Origin: Sisyra terminalis
Lineage: Eukaryota; Arthropoda; Insecta; Neuroptera; Sisyridae
Reading direction: 5' to 3'
Assembly (NCBI GenBank): GCA_958496175.1
Contig: OY292276.1
Coordinates: 49,923,080-49,987,079 of the forward strand
DNA length: 64,000 nucleotides
Position 1 is the first letter of the stretch. Each line of letters starts with the position of its first letter. The notes below the pieces were generated by a model that saw only the letters and a program-made list of their open reading frames with translations, did not search any database and was not told the origin of the DNA. Shown piece after piece: positions 38,046 to 47,888 of the stretch. The translations under genes and the position numbers were made by a program.

Positions 38046-38950
38046 GTAGAAAAGTTTGTTTAAACTATGTATTTTATTTTTAGCAACTATTCTTTCGTAG
38101 TTGATGTTGGAAGGGTGAACTTACCTAAATTTTCATTTTAGGCATATATTAATATTTTTAATGTATGCGGCTTCGCCAGCCGCATGCGTCCTGATTTCTT
38201 TATGTTGGTCAATCCAGCACTGAGGCATAAAGTAGAAGAAAAATCTTTATCTTAAATAAAAGTATTTTCCGTATGCAAGTTAGGTACTTTGTTTCTTAAT
38301 ATTTAAATTTTTTTAATGAAGTACTAACGACCTAAAGAAAAATTACAATCTAAAAGTAATTCGCAAATATAGATACCTACTTGTAATGGGAATTCGTATG
38401 GTGTATCTTTGGTCTATTAGTATACCTACTTATAAACACGTAAAGCATTTTAGAAGACTAGTTGAGCTTAGTACTGAGTTTTCAGTATTATTTTCTTAAA
38501 AATATTATTGTTTAACAATAGTATAACAATATCGAGAGATATTACTAAATCAGTATTAAAGGAAATTAATTGAACCATAAAATATTCTGTTCGGAATTTA
38601 CTTATTTCTTGTGGATTTAGGTATAAATAATGTACTAGATATGTAGGTATGTTATTGTGTTGTGCTGTTACAAACTATAGTTTTCAATGTTATAATATGA
38701 ACAATAAACACGAAAAAATATTTCCTTTTTTTGAAAACTTATAAAATTCCTACAAATATTAAATTTGAAATGAAACTCGTAAGTGATGAAATTTTGGTAA
38801 AGCATACCTAGTTTGTATACCTTATGTATACCTAGTTTGATTTCGCAAATAAATTTTAAATTTAATAATTTACTAACTTAAAATTTGTTTCATAAATAAA
38901 GTATATTTGTAAATTAAAAATGGTAAAATTAATGAATAAACCATCTTCAG
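38046..38950. other. AT-rich DNA with a GC-rich hairpin
   Basis: No gene is seen. A hairpin with 7-bp arms (ATGCGGC/GCCGCAT) lies at 38165-38185; its GCGGCTTCGCC core resembles the hairpin at 1450. It may be the end of a decayed element. Confidence 0.5.
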
Positions 38951-39595
38951 TTACAAAGCTCACAAAAAAACAAAGCTTTTTTAACAACCTTCAAAAAAAT
39001 TCCCATAAAACAGGTGTGATAATCAAAGAAAAAACTTTTTATTTTACCTTTTGATTTTGAATTTTAACAATTTAAATTAATATCAAGCGATTTTTTCCAA
39101 TATTCTAAATTAAATCCAATTTTAATAGCGGTTCAAAAACCCAAGTACTATCGAACTTTCCCATGAAATTTTTTTTATAGGAATTGGTATATTGAGTTCT
39201 TTTGTGAGCTTTGGAACTGTATTACTAAACCTACTTCCCTACTTTTCTAGACGTACTAAAACTATTTCTCAATATTAAAAACTAAATTTGACATTTCATG
39301 GGAAAGTTCAAAAGCATTTGTGTTTTTAAACCGCTATTAAAATTTGATTTAATTTGGAATATTGGAAAAAATCGTCCTGTTATTAACTTAAGTTGTTATA
39401 GTTCAATATTAAAAGGTAAATTAAGAGGTTTTTTCTTTGGTTATCAAACCTGTTGTACGGAAAATTTTCTGAAGGTTGTAAAACAAACTATATTGAGTTA
39501 CTTTGTGAGCTTTGGAACTGTATTACGAAAGTACCTACTTCTCCAGACATATTAAAATTATTTTCCTACATTAAAATCTAAATTTGGCAATTTGG
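38951..39595. repeat. Complex fold-back with inverted and direct copies
   Basis: A segment of about 220 bp (38951-39170) is inverted at about 39295-39517 (CGAACTTTCCCATGAAAT versus ATTTCATGGGAAAGTTC at the inner ends). A direct copy pair, TTTGTGAGCTTTGGAACTGT plus about 80 bp, lies at 39200-39295 and 39500-39595. The arrangement fits an inverted duplication followed by partial tandem copying. No coding content. Confidence 0.75.
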
Positions 39596-41725
39596 AACAA
39601 TTAAGTAAGTAACCAGTAAGTTTTCACAGCCAATCTTAGGTCTGAAACCTAAATCTAACTAATGAATTAAGGATTGTATTTCATATACATTTACTCGTAA
39701 AAAGGATGAAGATAAACTAGGTCGTGATATTAGTTTATTGTGGCATACTAAAATTTCTGCGAATAAAGGAATCCAAAACCTTCAATTTGCCTTAAAGATT
39801 CATTATAGATTCATCCATGACTCAACACGACTCTTCATAGTTCTGCAGCCATTAAGAAAAAGACCAATCAAATAAACATGGTATTTAATGCTAATTACGT
39901 CCACTTCCTATGTTATTGGTTTTAATTTCAAAGTTCATTTACAATTTTCATCCATAAATTCAAAAACAAATTCAAAAACTTCAAAATTTGATAATTTAAA
40001 TTGTCTTCAATTCTCTAATAGACGAAATGACACGAATTTGTAGGTTGATAATAAATGGTCCAACGGATCACTGGAAAAAGGCGTACCTATACTCTACACA
40101 CACACAAACTCGGAAAGACGGTCCCATTTTCATTTTATGCAAATTAAAAAATAAAATCAACTCTGCATTTATATATTTCCAGCCGATTTTCGATTCGATG
40201 TTTGGCCGTCATACCATGTCAAATTGAAACGAGATTAATTTTATCGCTACTGATGCTATTTTTGCAAAATTTACCAGCTACAGAAATGATTTGAAAAGGT
40301 TTTCTCGGCTCGAAAGTGTGATCTTTCGATTTTTTATAAATAGGCATGAGTGGATCGATTCATTGGCTTAATGTTTCTAATGACATGTTTACATCTTCTA
40401 TGAAAATTGTCACATATGGTTTAGTTTCACTTTCTCAGCAACGGCTAAATATTATGGCCATTTAAGGAAACTCGAAATCTGGCAGCCAAAGAGTCAAGGA
40501 GAACACGAACGAACATAAACACTTAACCGACTGGCAAAGTAATAATAAATACTCATTATTGATTTCATTGCACGATCTGGGGGATTGGTGGAGGTACATT
40601 GTCTTATGCTATTAACTCCGAAAATGCTTACATTTTTTTCTAATAAAAAACCATTTTAAGCCTACGAAAATGAATATTAACAACTAATTTTATTCAATTT
40701 TGGCATCATTAAAGAGTCATCAATAAGAAATTATTGTCTAATTGGACTCAACTGCCGATTATGACAACTCGTATGTATATTTGAACGATAAACGCCCACA
40801 ATCACCGGTTTCAAACTCCGTTAAGTGTGCATATATGACGATCTTGTAAGAATCAAATGAATGCATTGCATTTGTGGTGTACGATATATGTAACGATGAT
40901 GCATTTATGCATTTAAGGAGATGATCAAAATGCTATCCAATGACGTAATCCCGCAGTCGGACAATACCAAGACATTTTCATGGATATAGGTTTATAGAAA
41001 CGACTGGTCGCCTACGTGCTAAGAAAGTAGTAGTAATTTCAATAAGAATTAAGTATTACGTCGACGTAATATTTTATGAAGGTATAATTGACTCATAAAT
41101 CATATTATTGCAGAGATTTACAATTTGCGGGAGGGCACTTTATAAAAGGAAGACTCAAACTTATAATACCTATTTAAAATAAATTTCATCGTAAATTTTA
41201 TTTTAGTCAAAACAATTTATTGAGACAAAAATTTAATGTATGCTTGTATATATTTTTTTTTTATTTATGTCAGCAAAAAATACAATATTTTATTTATTTG
41301 ACCATACATGTAGGACGATTAAAACTTTGGAAAAAGAAAAATATTTTTCCGTATTTGATATCACACTCATGACCGATGTGAACGTGCTAAATGGGCCAAT
41401 AGTAAAAAATAAATGTCCTTAAGTTTTCATTAAGAAACGTAAATGTCATTAACCTTTGATTGTGTTTTGATATTAAAATTTTAATTAAATTAAAATTAAA
41501 ATTAGAGTTTCTGGACTGGAACAAAGAATAACATTTTGATATCTTAATGAGCTAAAAATTAATAATTGAATTTTGACTGAATTATATTTCCACGTGTTAG
41601 TACATGCAGTGGACTTAATGGATACTAAGTTTGAAAAGGCAAATCCAATTCAAATCAAAGTGAAGAGTATGCAACTGGAAAATGTTAACTAATTCGTATA
41701 TTTAAAGAAAAATATATGATTACTA
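39596..41725. other. Repeat-poor block, no gene recognised
   Basis: Sequence complexity is somewhat higher than the surroundings (40000-41050), but no protein, RNA gene or transposon is recognised. Confidence 0.5.
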
Positions 41726-41906
41726 AAGATGAATAATCCTTCATTTTGTTATAGTAAAAATCTGGAAATTTAGACTTTAAATCTCGAAAATAATTGGTAA
41801 GGGATCAAGTAGAGATGAATATTCCTTCAGTAGAATCAAGATGATTTTGCTATAGTAAAAACCTGGAAATTTAGAATTGAAATCCCAAAAATATTTGGTA
41901 AGGGAC
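41726..41906. repeat. Short tandem duplication, about 95-bp period
   Basis: GATGAATAATCCTTCA and GATGAATATTCCTTCAG start two copies, each containing TATAGTAAAAAYCTGGAAATT (Y = T/C) and ending in TTGGTAAGGGAYCAAG. The second copy's end forms the left flank of the MITE at 41907. Confidence 0.75.
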
Positions 41907-42175
41907 CAAGGGCGGATTCAGGATTTTTTCTGGGGGGCACACAATATCATGTTTCATTTGCAAAGTGCGTGAAAGGGATCACGAAAAAAATTCGCAATTC
42001 CAGCCAGAAATAGACAAGAGTTTCACTAATGTCTTTCTGTTATTTTATTCATATCTTTTTACAACTTTAATAATTTGATTTGCTTCTAAATATGTACTAT
42101 TACGAAATATCCACAAAACACAAAAATACCCTGGGAGGGGCACGTACTCCCGTGCCTCCCTGAAATCCGCCCTTG
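41907..42175. mobile_element. hAT-like MITE (269 bp), CAAGGGCGGATT ends
   Basis: The terminal inverted repeat CAAGGGCGGATTCAGG is mirrored by CCTGAAATCCGCCCTTG, with GGGGCAC subterminal blocks on both sides. Flanking 8-mers TAAGGGAC and TAGGGGCT agree at 5 of 8, a decayed target duplication at best. No coding capacity. Confidence 0.8.
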
Positions 42176-42183
42176 TAGGGGCT

Positions 42184-43354
42184 ATATGGATCGAAAACAA
42201 GATAACTTTGAAATGTGATGTTGAATAAGAATAGAGAAATCCAAAAATATGGTTCAAGCTAAATCGTAGAAAATATTGAAAAAAAAATTAACGAAGAAGT
42301 ATCATCGATGTAGGTAGAAACAAGAACAAAAGCTGAATGGAACACTTTTTAGGAAAGATCCAAGAAAATAGAAAATTCAGTACCTAAATAAATATTTATT
42401 TTTATAAAGATAGTCATGATATAGGTAAGGTAAAATTTATTTGAAATTGGAATTCAATATCTGCTCTTTTATGATTGAAGAGTTTAAATAATGCCCTATG
42501 GTCTTAAACCCAATAAAGTGATAATTACGACTATATACGACCACGTGGTAGAGAGTTAGTAACTTAATGTTGACTAAATACTTAATGGGGATCAAATGTC
42601 CGCTTATATAAGCAATCATCCATAATCTACTTAAGGAAGGGTTACCTTTAGTCTTAAGGATTATAAATTGTCCTAAAAGTCGGATGAACTACTTTAGTGA
42701 TCAACGGCTTGAAGATCAGGAAGGCAACGGAAAACCACTTGACTACTTATCTTTAGTACTTTCTGGTGATACCTGATAAATATATACAAAGGTCTCCAGT
42801 ACGAGTGCCCCATAAATGGGACAGGGGTGCGAATAATCAACCGATCATCTAAATTCAAAGTATAGTCAACCATCGTATTGGTGACTCTAAAAAAAGATTC
42901 AATTTATCAGGAATCAGTTTCTAAAATAATATGTGAAAAATTTGACCCATAAGAAAACAAGAAAAGTAGTATTAGGAGCGCTTTGCCCTGCGGTGGTGGA
43001 GAAGATTGGAAAAAATTAAAGGAACTGATTGAGTCGTATACGTAGAAGTATTCAGAGGAATCAACGAAGGAACCATCTCCATCGTTGATATGTATTGTAT
43101 ATTAATGGATAGTGCATTTTTCCTATACTGCAGTAAACAAGGAACCATTTTCAAATTTTGTGCTAGTTCTTTTTATTTTGGTTCAAAAATGGCATTAACA
43201 TATTCTCTAACCGTGGCTGCTAGCATCCATTAATTTGTAGTATATAAGACGTAAATATTGTAACAGACATAAATAGAAAAACTGTCGAAAACCATGTTAA
43301 AAAGATATTGTAGTCAAACCAATAATAGAAGTTAAATGCCAAAAAATTGTTTTT
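42184..43354. other. No gene recognised
   Basis: No coding, RNA or repeat signal that I can support. Confidence 0.5.
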
Positions 43355-43445
43355 CTTCTCGAACATGCTTCTGGAACATACGAAACTTCTCTAGAAAGAC
43401 CCGCTTATCCGAGTATATAAGCGTACGCCCCAATTAGTCCTTTTT
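43355..43445 (+). promoter_or_regulatory. Putative heat-shock-type promoter (HSE array plus TATA box)
   Basis: Three paired heat-shock-factor units are evenly spaced at 13 bp: CTTCTCGAAC (43355-43364), CTTCTGGAAC (43368-43377) and CGAAACTTCT (43381-43390), then AGAAA at 43393. The first two are exact nTTCnnGAAn palindromes. A TATA box TATATAAG lies at 43414-43421, 24 bp downstream, which predicts a start near 43445. This layout resembles insect Hsp promoters. No heat-shock protein reading frame follows, so it may drive a lost gene, a transposon or a non-coding RNA. Confidence 0.55.
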
Positions 43446-43679
43446 TTGGCAACAATGAAAGGAATTTAAAAAAAAAGATTTAACAAGTGATTATTTGAAC
43501 TACGTTTATTAAAAATTTCATTTAGTGAATTGATTTAAATAAGCTTTTGTGTTTCATAAACAAAGTGTTATATTTCCAAGAAGATAAGAATCATTATCAG
43601 ATATCTCAGCTCAGATTTGAGAAAATCCCGTTACAATTTGATCAACCATGTGATTCCCAAAGGTAACTCAACTGGATGA

Positions 43680-43900
43680 GCTACATTTTGCGGGGGAAAG
43701 CTTCATACTTGATGAACTTGATGGTAAATTGGAAGACCTCAAGAAAAAAGGAAGAGTTGGATGAATTGGATGAACAAATTGAAATGTTGGACTTATAAAT
43801 AAGAGGAATGAATTACATCAGTTGAATAATTTTGCCAGAGATAAACTACGCTGGATGAAGGAGTTCAACCTTGTGGAAAATAAATATGGTGTCTAACAGA
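43680..43900 (+). pseudogene. Decayed acidic, coiled-coil-like coding remnant
   Basis: Downstream of the putative heat-shock promoter, three short frames on + read through Leu/Glu/Lys-rich sequence: LDELHFAGESFILDELDGKL, then after a frameshift EELDELDEQIEMLDL, then after a stop RNELHQLNNFARDKLRWMKE. The heptad-like spacing of leucines suggests a broken coiled-coil protein. I do not recognise the family. It may be chance in an A-rich region. Confidence 0.25.
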
Positions 43901-44610
43901 ATATAGAAAAATTAAAATTATTTCTTCAACTATCCATAGAAAATAATTTACGCATTTCAAATATGAGAACATTTCCACAAAGTTGCGGAAAACCCACAGT
44001 TGATTTTTATATTTTCATATCTATTACGACTTATTAGGCCTTGTCAAATTTAAGCTTTAGTATAAATAATAATTAATAAACCAATATCAAGTGGGAGTGT
44101 AGGTAAACCCCTGAAAATGGTGTCCACTTTTCAAATCTTTTCCACTCATCCAAAACTTTATTTACTGAAAAAAAAAACATTTCAAATGTATACAGTAAAA
44201 TAAATCTAGATCAATTTAAAAATTTCCATTTTGGGCATAATAAGCCTTTGATGTGCGATTACTAACACTTTACCAAAGCCTACACGTGTGTAATATATTG
44301 TCGCAGATATCATACATCTAAATACAGTGTCGCACTACATTTAATGTAAACCTGTTCCTCGACGTTACTATGAAATAATCATTTATAAATATTTTGCTCA
44401 ATAAAAAGAAATTTATTCCTACGTGATATAGGTGTAGATCACAAAAAAAATAATAAATATCGGCATTACTTTTATCCTAGTTTACCAAACAATTACCACC
44501 TAATGTTGAATACCTTTGACAATAAATTATAAGGTATGAAGTATATAAGTTTACATAAGATTTATTACTAACTGCTACTTTTCAATTTAAAATAGTTATT
44601 CTAAAATCGA

Positions 44611-45540
44611 GACTATGTCAAATATTTATTTAATGAAATAAATCGAAAGAACATAATATGAAAAAATTACTTCTTTTCGTTATTATGAAAAACATAGAAC
44701 AAATTGATAATAAATTTTTGCATCGACAGTTCTCAAACTATTCCGAACGCGTATGAGATGTGATAATGATATTTGCATAATTGCACGATGTTCACGTTGA
44801 TTAATTGCATACAGCTGATACAGTTCATATAACTTATCATTTATCAAATCTATTAAAAATGTCGAAACTTAAAATTTATTGTACTTATTTTATATTATTG
44901 TGTACGAATACTGTAAACTCTTCCTGAAAGTGATCTTAAATGTACCCCAAGATATTAATTTCGTAACCAACTATTTCGAGCTGCAAGGTGAGTCTATCGT
45001 AAAATGTCATCATTTTTTTTTTTGCTTCCGGGATTATATTGATATAATTATTTTAAAGTACAACAATAAAACTTTAATTAATTAATACAAATTTAGTAGT
45101 AAGGAAACTTTTTTAAAGACTTTGGCCAACTTTGGTCAATCTTGGTAGTTGATGTCTTAATCAATGACGGCTATGAAAATTAGGCAAATTCAACGAAACT
45201 TTATTAAAAGCAGATACAAAATGATCTTTTTAAAAATTACATATATTGAAGATTCCTTTTCTTGTTATAATCACATAACATTCTAGGGATTCTTTGGTTT
45301 AATTTATTTTTCTTTTTGCTTAATGCTGATTCAGAGAATTATATTTATAACCCGACAATATGAGGTATGGAGCAAAATTAAAGTTAAAAATACTTACAAG
45401 TATATACTTTATTATTCTTGTGGATACCATATTCATACAGTTAAGAATAAAGTTATTCCAATTGGTTCCAATTATTTATTAATTAAATTACAATAAATAA
45501 TATATTGAAAAGAAAAAAAAGCTCCAAATTATTTTTAAAT
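44611..45540. repeat. U1-associated sub-repeat A
   Basis: About 930 bp left of the first U1 gene. It is homologous to sub-repeats B (46853-47800) and C (47889-49010) inside the array units, visibly diverged from both. The best-conserved part is 44741-44840 (CCGAACGCGTATGA, ATTTGCATAATTGCAC, CATACAGCTGATACA). It marks the older, unhomogenised edge of the array. Confidence 0.85.
44859..45085 (+). pseudogene. Decayed two-exon small-protein gene, sub-repeat A copy
   Basis: An ATG at 44859 opens a 22-codon frame with a hydrophobic, signal-peptide-like start (MSKLKIYCTYFILLCTNTVN), then stops. In another frame VILNVPQDINFVTNYFELQ runs to a donor AAG|GTGAGT at 44988. A 44-nt intron-like segment ends at a mutated acceptor (TTCCGG, 45031), followed by a DYIDIIILKYNN frame to a stop at 45085. 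Copies B and C keep the same donor position, intron length and flanking peptide pattern. Each copy is broken differently. The protein is unknown to me. Confidence 0.35.
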
Positions 45541-45800
45541 AATTTTTACTGAACCAATTTGATATAAGTTTTATGCTCGTTAGGGTCCTATATAATTGTC
45601 CTTTATTAATTTGTCCTTTTTATTGGAATTTTGTATTTTCCTGAAAGTACAAATGCAGTTTAATTTACCTTATTCAAATTCAAAGAAAATATGAATTTAA
45701 AGAATGTTTACTTGGATATTTTGTTGTCGTTGGGTCATGTTTCTATGGTTATATAAATTTATATATTATCCTGTCAAAATATATTGTAGAAAAATATAAA

Positions 45801-45840
45801 AACTTTCGTAGGTAGGGTGAGTTATATTCATTATATAAGG
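45801..45840 (+). promoter_or_regulatory. U1 snRNA promoter, copy 1
   Basis: Relative to the U1 start at 45862, the block AACTTTCGTAGGTAGGGTGA lies at -61 to -42 and TTATATAAGG at -31 to -22. Insect snRNA genes use a PSEA at about -61 to -41 and, for RNA polymerase II snRNAs, a second element at about -32 to -25. Positions fit; identity of the PSEA is inferred from position and from its conservation in all three copies. Confidence 0.6.
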
Positions 45841-45861
45841 GAAAAAAACCCTGACAAAATC

Positions 45862-46024
45862 ATACTTACCTGGCGTAGGGGTTACCGTGATCACCAAGGC
45901 GGTTCCCCCAGGGCGAGGCTCTTCCATTGCACTACGGTTGAGTTGACCCTTGCGATTATCCCTAATGTGGATAACTCGGGCGCGTAATTTTTGATAGTAG
46001 GGATCTGCGTACGCGCTATCCCTG
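45862..46024 (+). ncRNA. U1: U1 spliceosomal snRNA, copy 1
   Basis: A 163-nt gene, close to the length of other U1 snRNAs (about 164 nt). The 5' end ATACTTACCTG is the segment that pairs with 5' splice sites. Stem-loop I contains GTGATCACCAAGG (the U1-70K site). Stem-loop II presents the loop ATTGCACTAC (the U1A/SNF site) between CTCTTCC and GGTTGAG. The Sm site AATTTTTGA is at 45986-45994, followed by the terminal stem-loop GGGATCTGCGTACGCGCTAT ending CCCTG. The RNA builds the U1 snRNP that recognises 5' splice sites in nuclear pre-mRNA. A 90-codon frame on the opposite strand is a shadow. Confidence 0.97.
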
Positions 46025-46850
46025 GTAAAATAATTCAAACATAATCAATTCCTTAAAATTTGTATATTTATATTATAGATATATCAGGATATGGTAGTCC
46101 AAACAAATTAGCAGAGTTTGTTTTAACACTTCTAATTTGTTTGAACTACCACATTCTGATTTATCCTTTAAATTATACTTCGATTTACACCTGAAAGAAT
46201 GGAAATACATTTTATTAGAATACAACCTTTCTTTTGGTACAATTGTTACCCAACCAAATCATTGAACAATTATTAAAGTCAATATTTGATAAAAGAATGA
46301 CATTAAATTCACATTATTTTTTTCTCTATTTATAAATTAACATTTTTGACACCCCATGGTGCTACGAACTGGTTACAATAGAGAAGTGGCCATGAAATCT
46401 TCTCTCAGACTTTAACTTTTAAAGGGGATGTTGCAAGATAAAATAAACGCATATCTTAATTTTAAATTTTGGATTATTTATTTAGTCAAAGGTAAATATA
46501 TTTTTGTTACCAGTTTATCAATATTGAAATTCCCCAACTTCTATATCTTGAATTCTTTTGGAGAAATTATAGTGTAAGTATACTCTATCGAGAACGGAAA
46601 ACAGACTAAAAGTTTGCAAAAAAAGGAAGAAACTTTACGAGAAGTACAGTCTTAGAAGTTAAAAGAACCAAAGCATATTACCAAAAAAAAGGAATTTTAT
46701 CAAAGAAACTTCAAATTTTATAGGATAGGCAATAGAGCCGGGTGAAAACACCTTCCCGACATTTACATTTATTTTAAGGCTGGAAATCGCTACGGTTTCT
46801 GAATTGCAAACTCCTGTACAAAATGCACTCTGAAGCCTGAAAATATAGAC
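46025..46850. repeat. U1 3' flank, copy 1
   Basis: It starts with GTAAAATAATTCAAACATAA, shared by all three U1 copies and the candidate 3'-end (3' box) region. The rest is identical in unit 2 (49492-50317) and diverged in the third copy (52958-53645), where blocks such as CACCCCATGG, GAAATCTTCT and AACGGAAAAC still align. Confidence 0.8.
46078..46215. repeat. Palindromic hairpin unit, second locus
   Basis: ATCAGGATATGGTAGTCCAA pairs with the inverted copy ending ACCACATTCTGAT; it is the same family as 27838-27975, tail included. It is present in U1 units 1 and 2 (again at 49545-49682) but absent after the third U1, so it inserted after that copy split off. Confidence 0.8.
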
Positions 46851-46852
46851 TG

Positions 46853-47800
46853 TAACCAATATTTTATTTAATGCATTATGTTTGATCTTTCATTTAAGTT
46901 AATTTAATATAATTTGGTTTTCGGAAAAAAAAATTATTGAAAACCAAAACGTGATATATCTACAACTTTTTGTTATTATTAAAAAAATTAAACAAATTGG
47001 TAATAAATTTTGGCATACAGTCCCACCGACGGTTCCTAAATCATTCCGAACGCGTATGAAACGCCATAATGATATTTGCATAATTTCACGTTGATTAATT
47101 GCATACAGCTGATACAGTTCACGTAACTTATCTTCATCAAATTTATTAGAAATGCCAAAACTTAAAACTTATCAAACTCATTTTTAGTATCATTGCTGTC
47201 AAATAATATAAAAGTTTCCTTAAATTGATATTAAATGTGCCACAAGATATTAACTTTGCCATCAATCATTTGGAGCTGTGAGGTAAGTGCATCCTAAAAT
47301 GTCATAATTTTTTTTTTGGCTTCCAGGATAATGTTGATGTAGTTATTTTAAAGTAATACCAGTAAAACTTAAAAATGTTTACCAATTTAAGTAGTAACGA
47401 TAACTATTTTAAAGACTTTGGTTAATCTAGGCACTCAATGTCTAATCAATGGCAACTATGAAAACCATGCAATATTAACAAAACTTCTGTAAAAGTTAAT
47501 AAAAAGATGATCTTTTAAAAATAACATGAATTAAAGATTTCCTTCGTGTTAAAATCACATACCATTTTGATGATTAAGTATTTTTTTTTTGTTTAAGGAA
47601 AATACAGAAAATTATATTTAAAACCCTACAATGGAAGATATAGAGCAAAAATTAAAAAAAAAATATTTGTATGTTCTTTGTAAATCTCATAGGTTCTATA
47701 TACAAATAGTTAAGAGTAAAGTTATTGCAATTGGTTCCAAATAGTTATAAGTAAAGAACAATAAATAACATACTGAAAATAAAAAAGCTCCAAATTATAG
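46853..47800. repeat. U1-associated sub-repeat B (unit 1)
   Basis: Homologous to A and C, with its own substitutions and a shorter AT-rich 5' part. It is duplicated identically at 50320-51267 in unit 2. It contains the decayed two-exon remnant at 47152-47356. Confidence 0.85.
47152..47356 (+). pseudogene. Decayed two-exon small-protein gene, sub-repeat B copy
   Basis: It starts ATG CCA AAA CTT AAA ACT (MPKLKT), stops early, then in another frame gives LNVPQDINFAINHLEL before an intron-like 47283-47326. That segment has a consensus donor GTAAGT, a T-rich tract and acceptor TTCCAG, and is exactly 44 nt as in A and C. After it, DNVDVVILK ends at TAA 47354. The VPQDINF and DxxDxxILK patterns match copy A. 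A second identical copy lies 3467 bp downstream. Confidence 0.35.
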
Positions 47801-47888
47801 ATGTAAGAAACCGGGAGCAAAATATATATGTATGAAGGCGGATGCTATTTTTTTATTATTATTCTAAAATAAGCTGAATATCGACTCT

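Noticed and set aside
45766..46038. A 90-codon frame on the minus strand repeated three times at the U1 genes
   Set aside because: It is antisense to the U1 snRNA and its promoter; its conservation is explained by the RNA gene.
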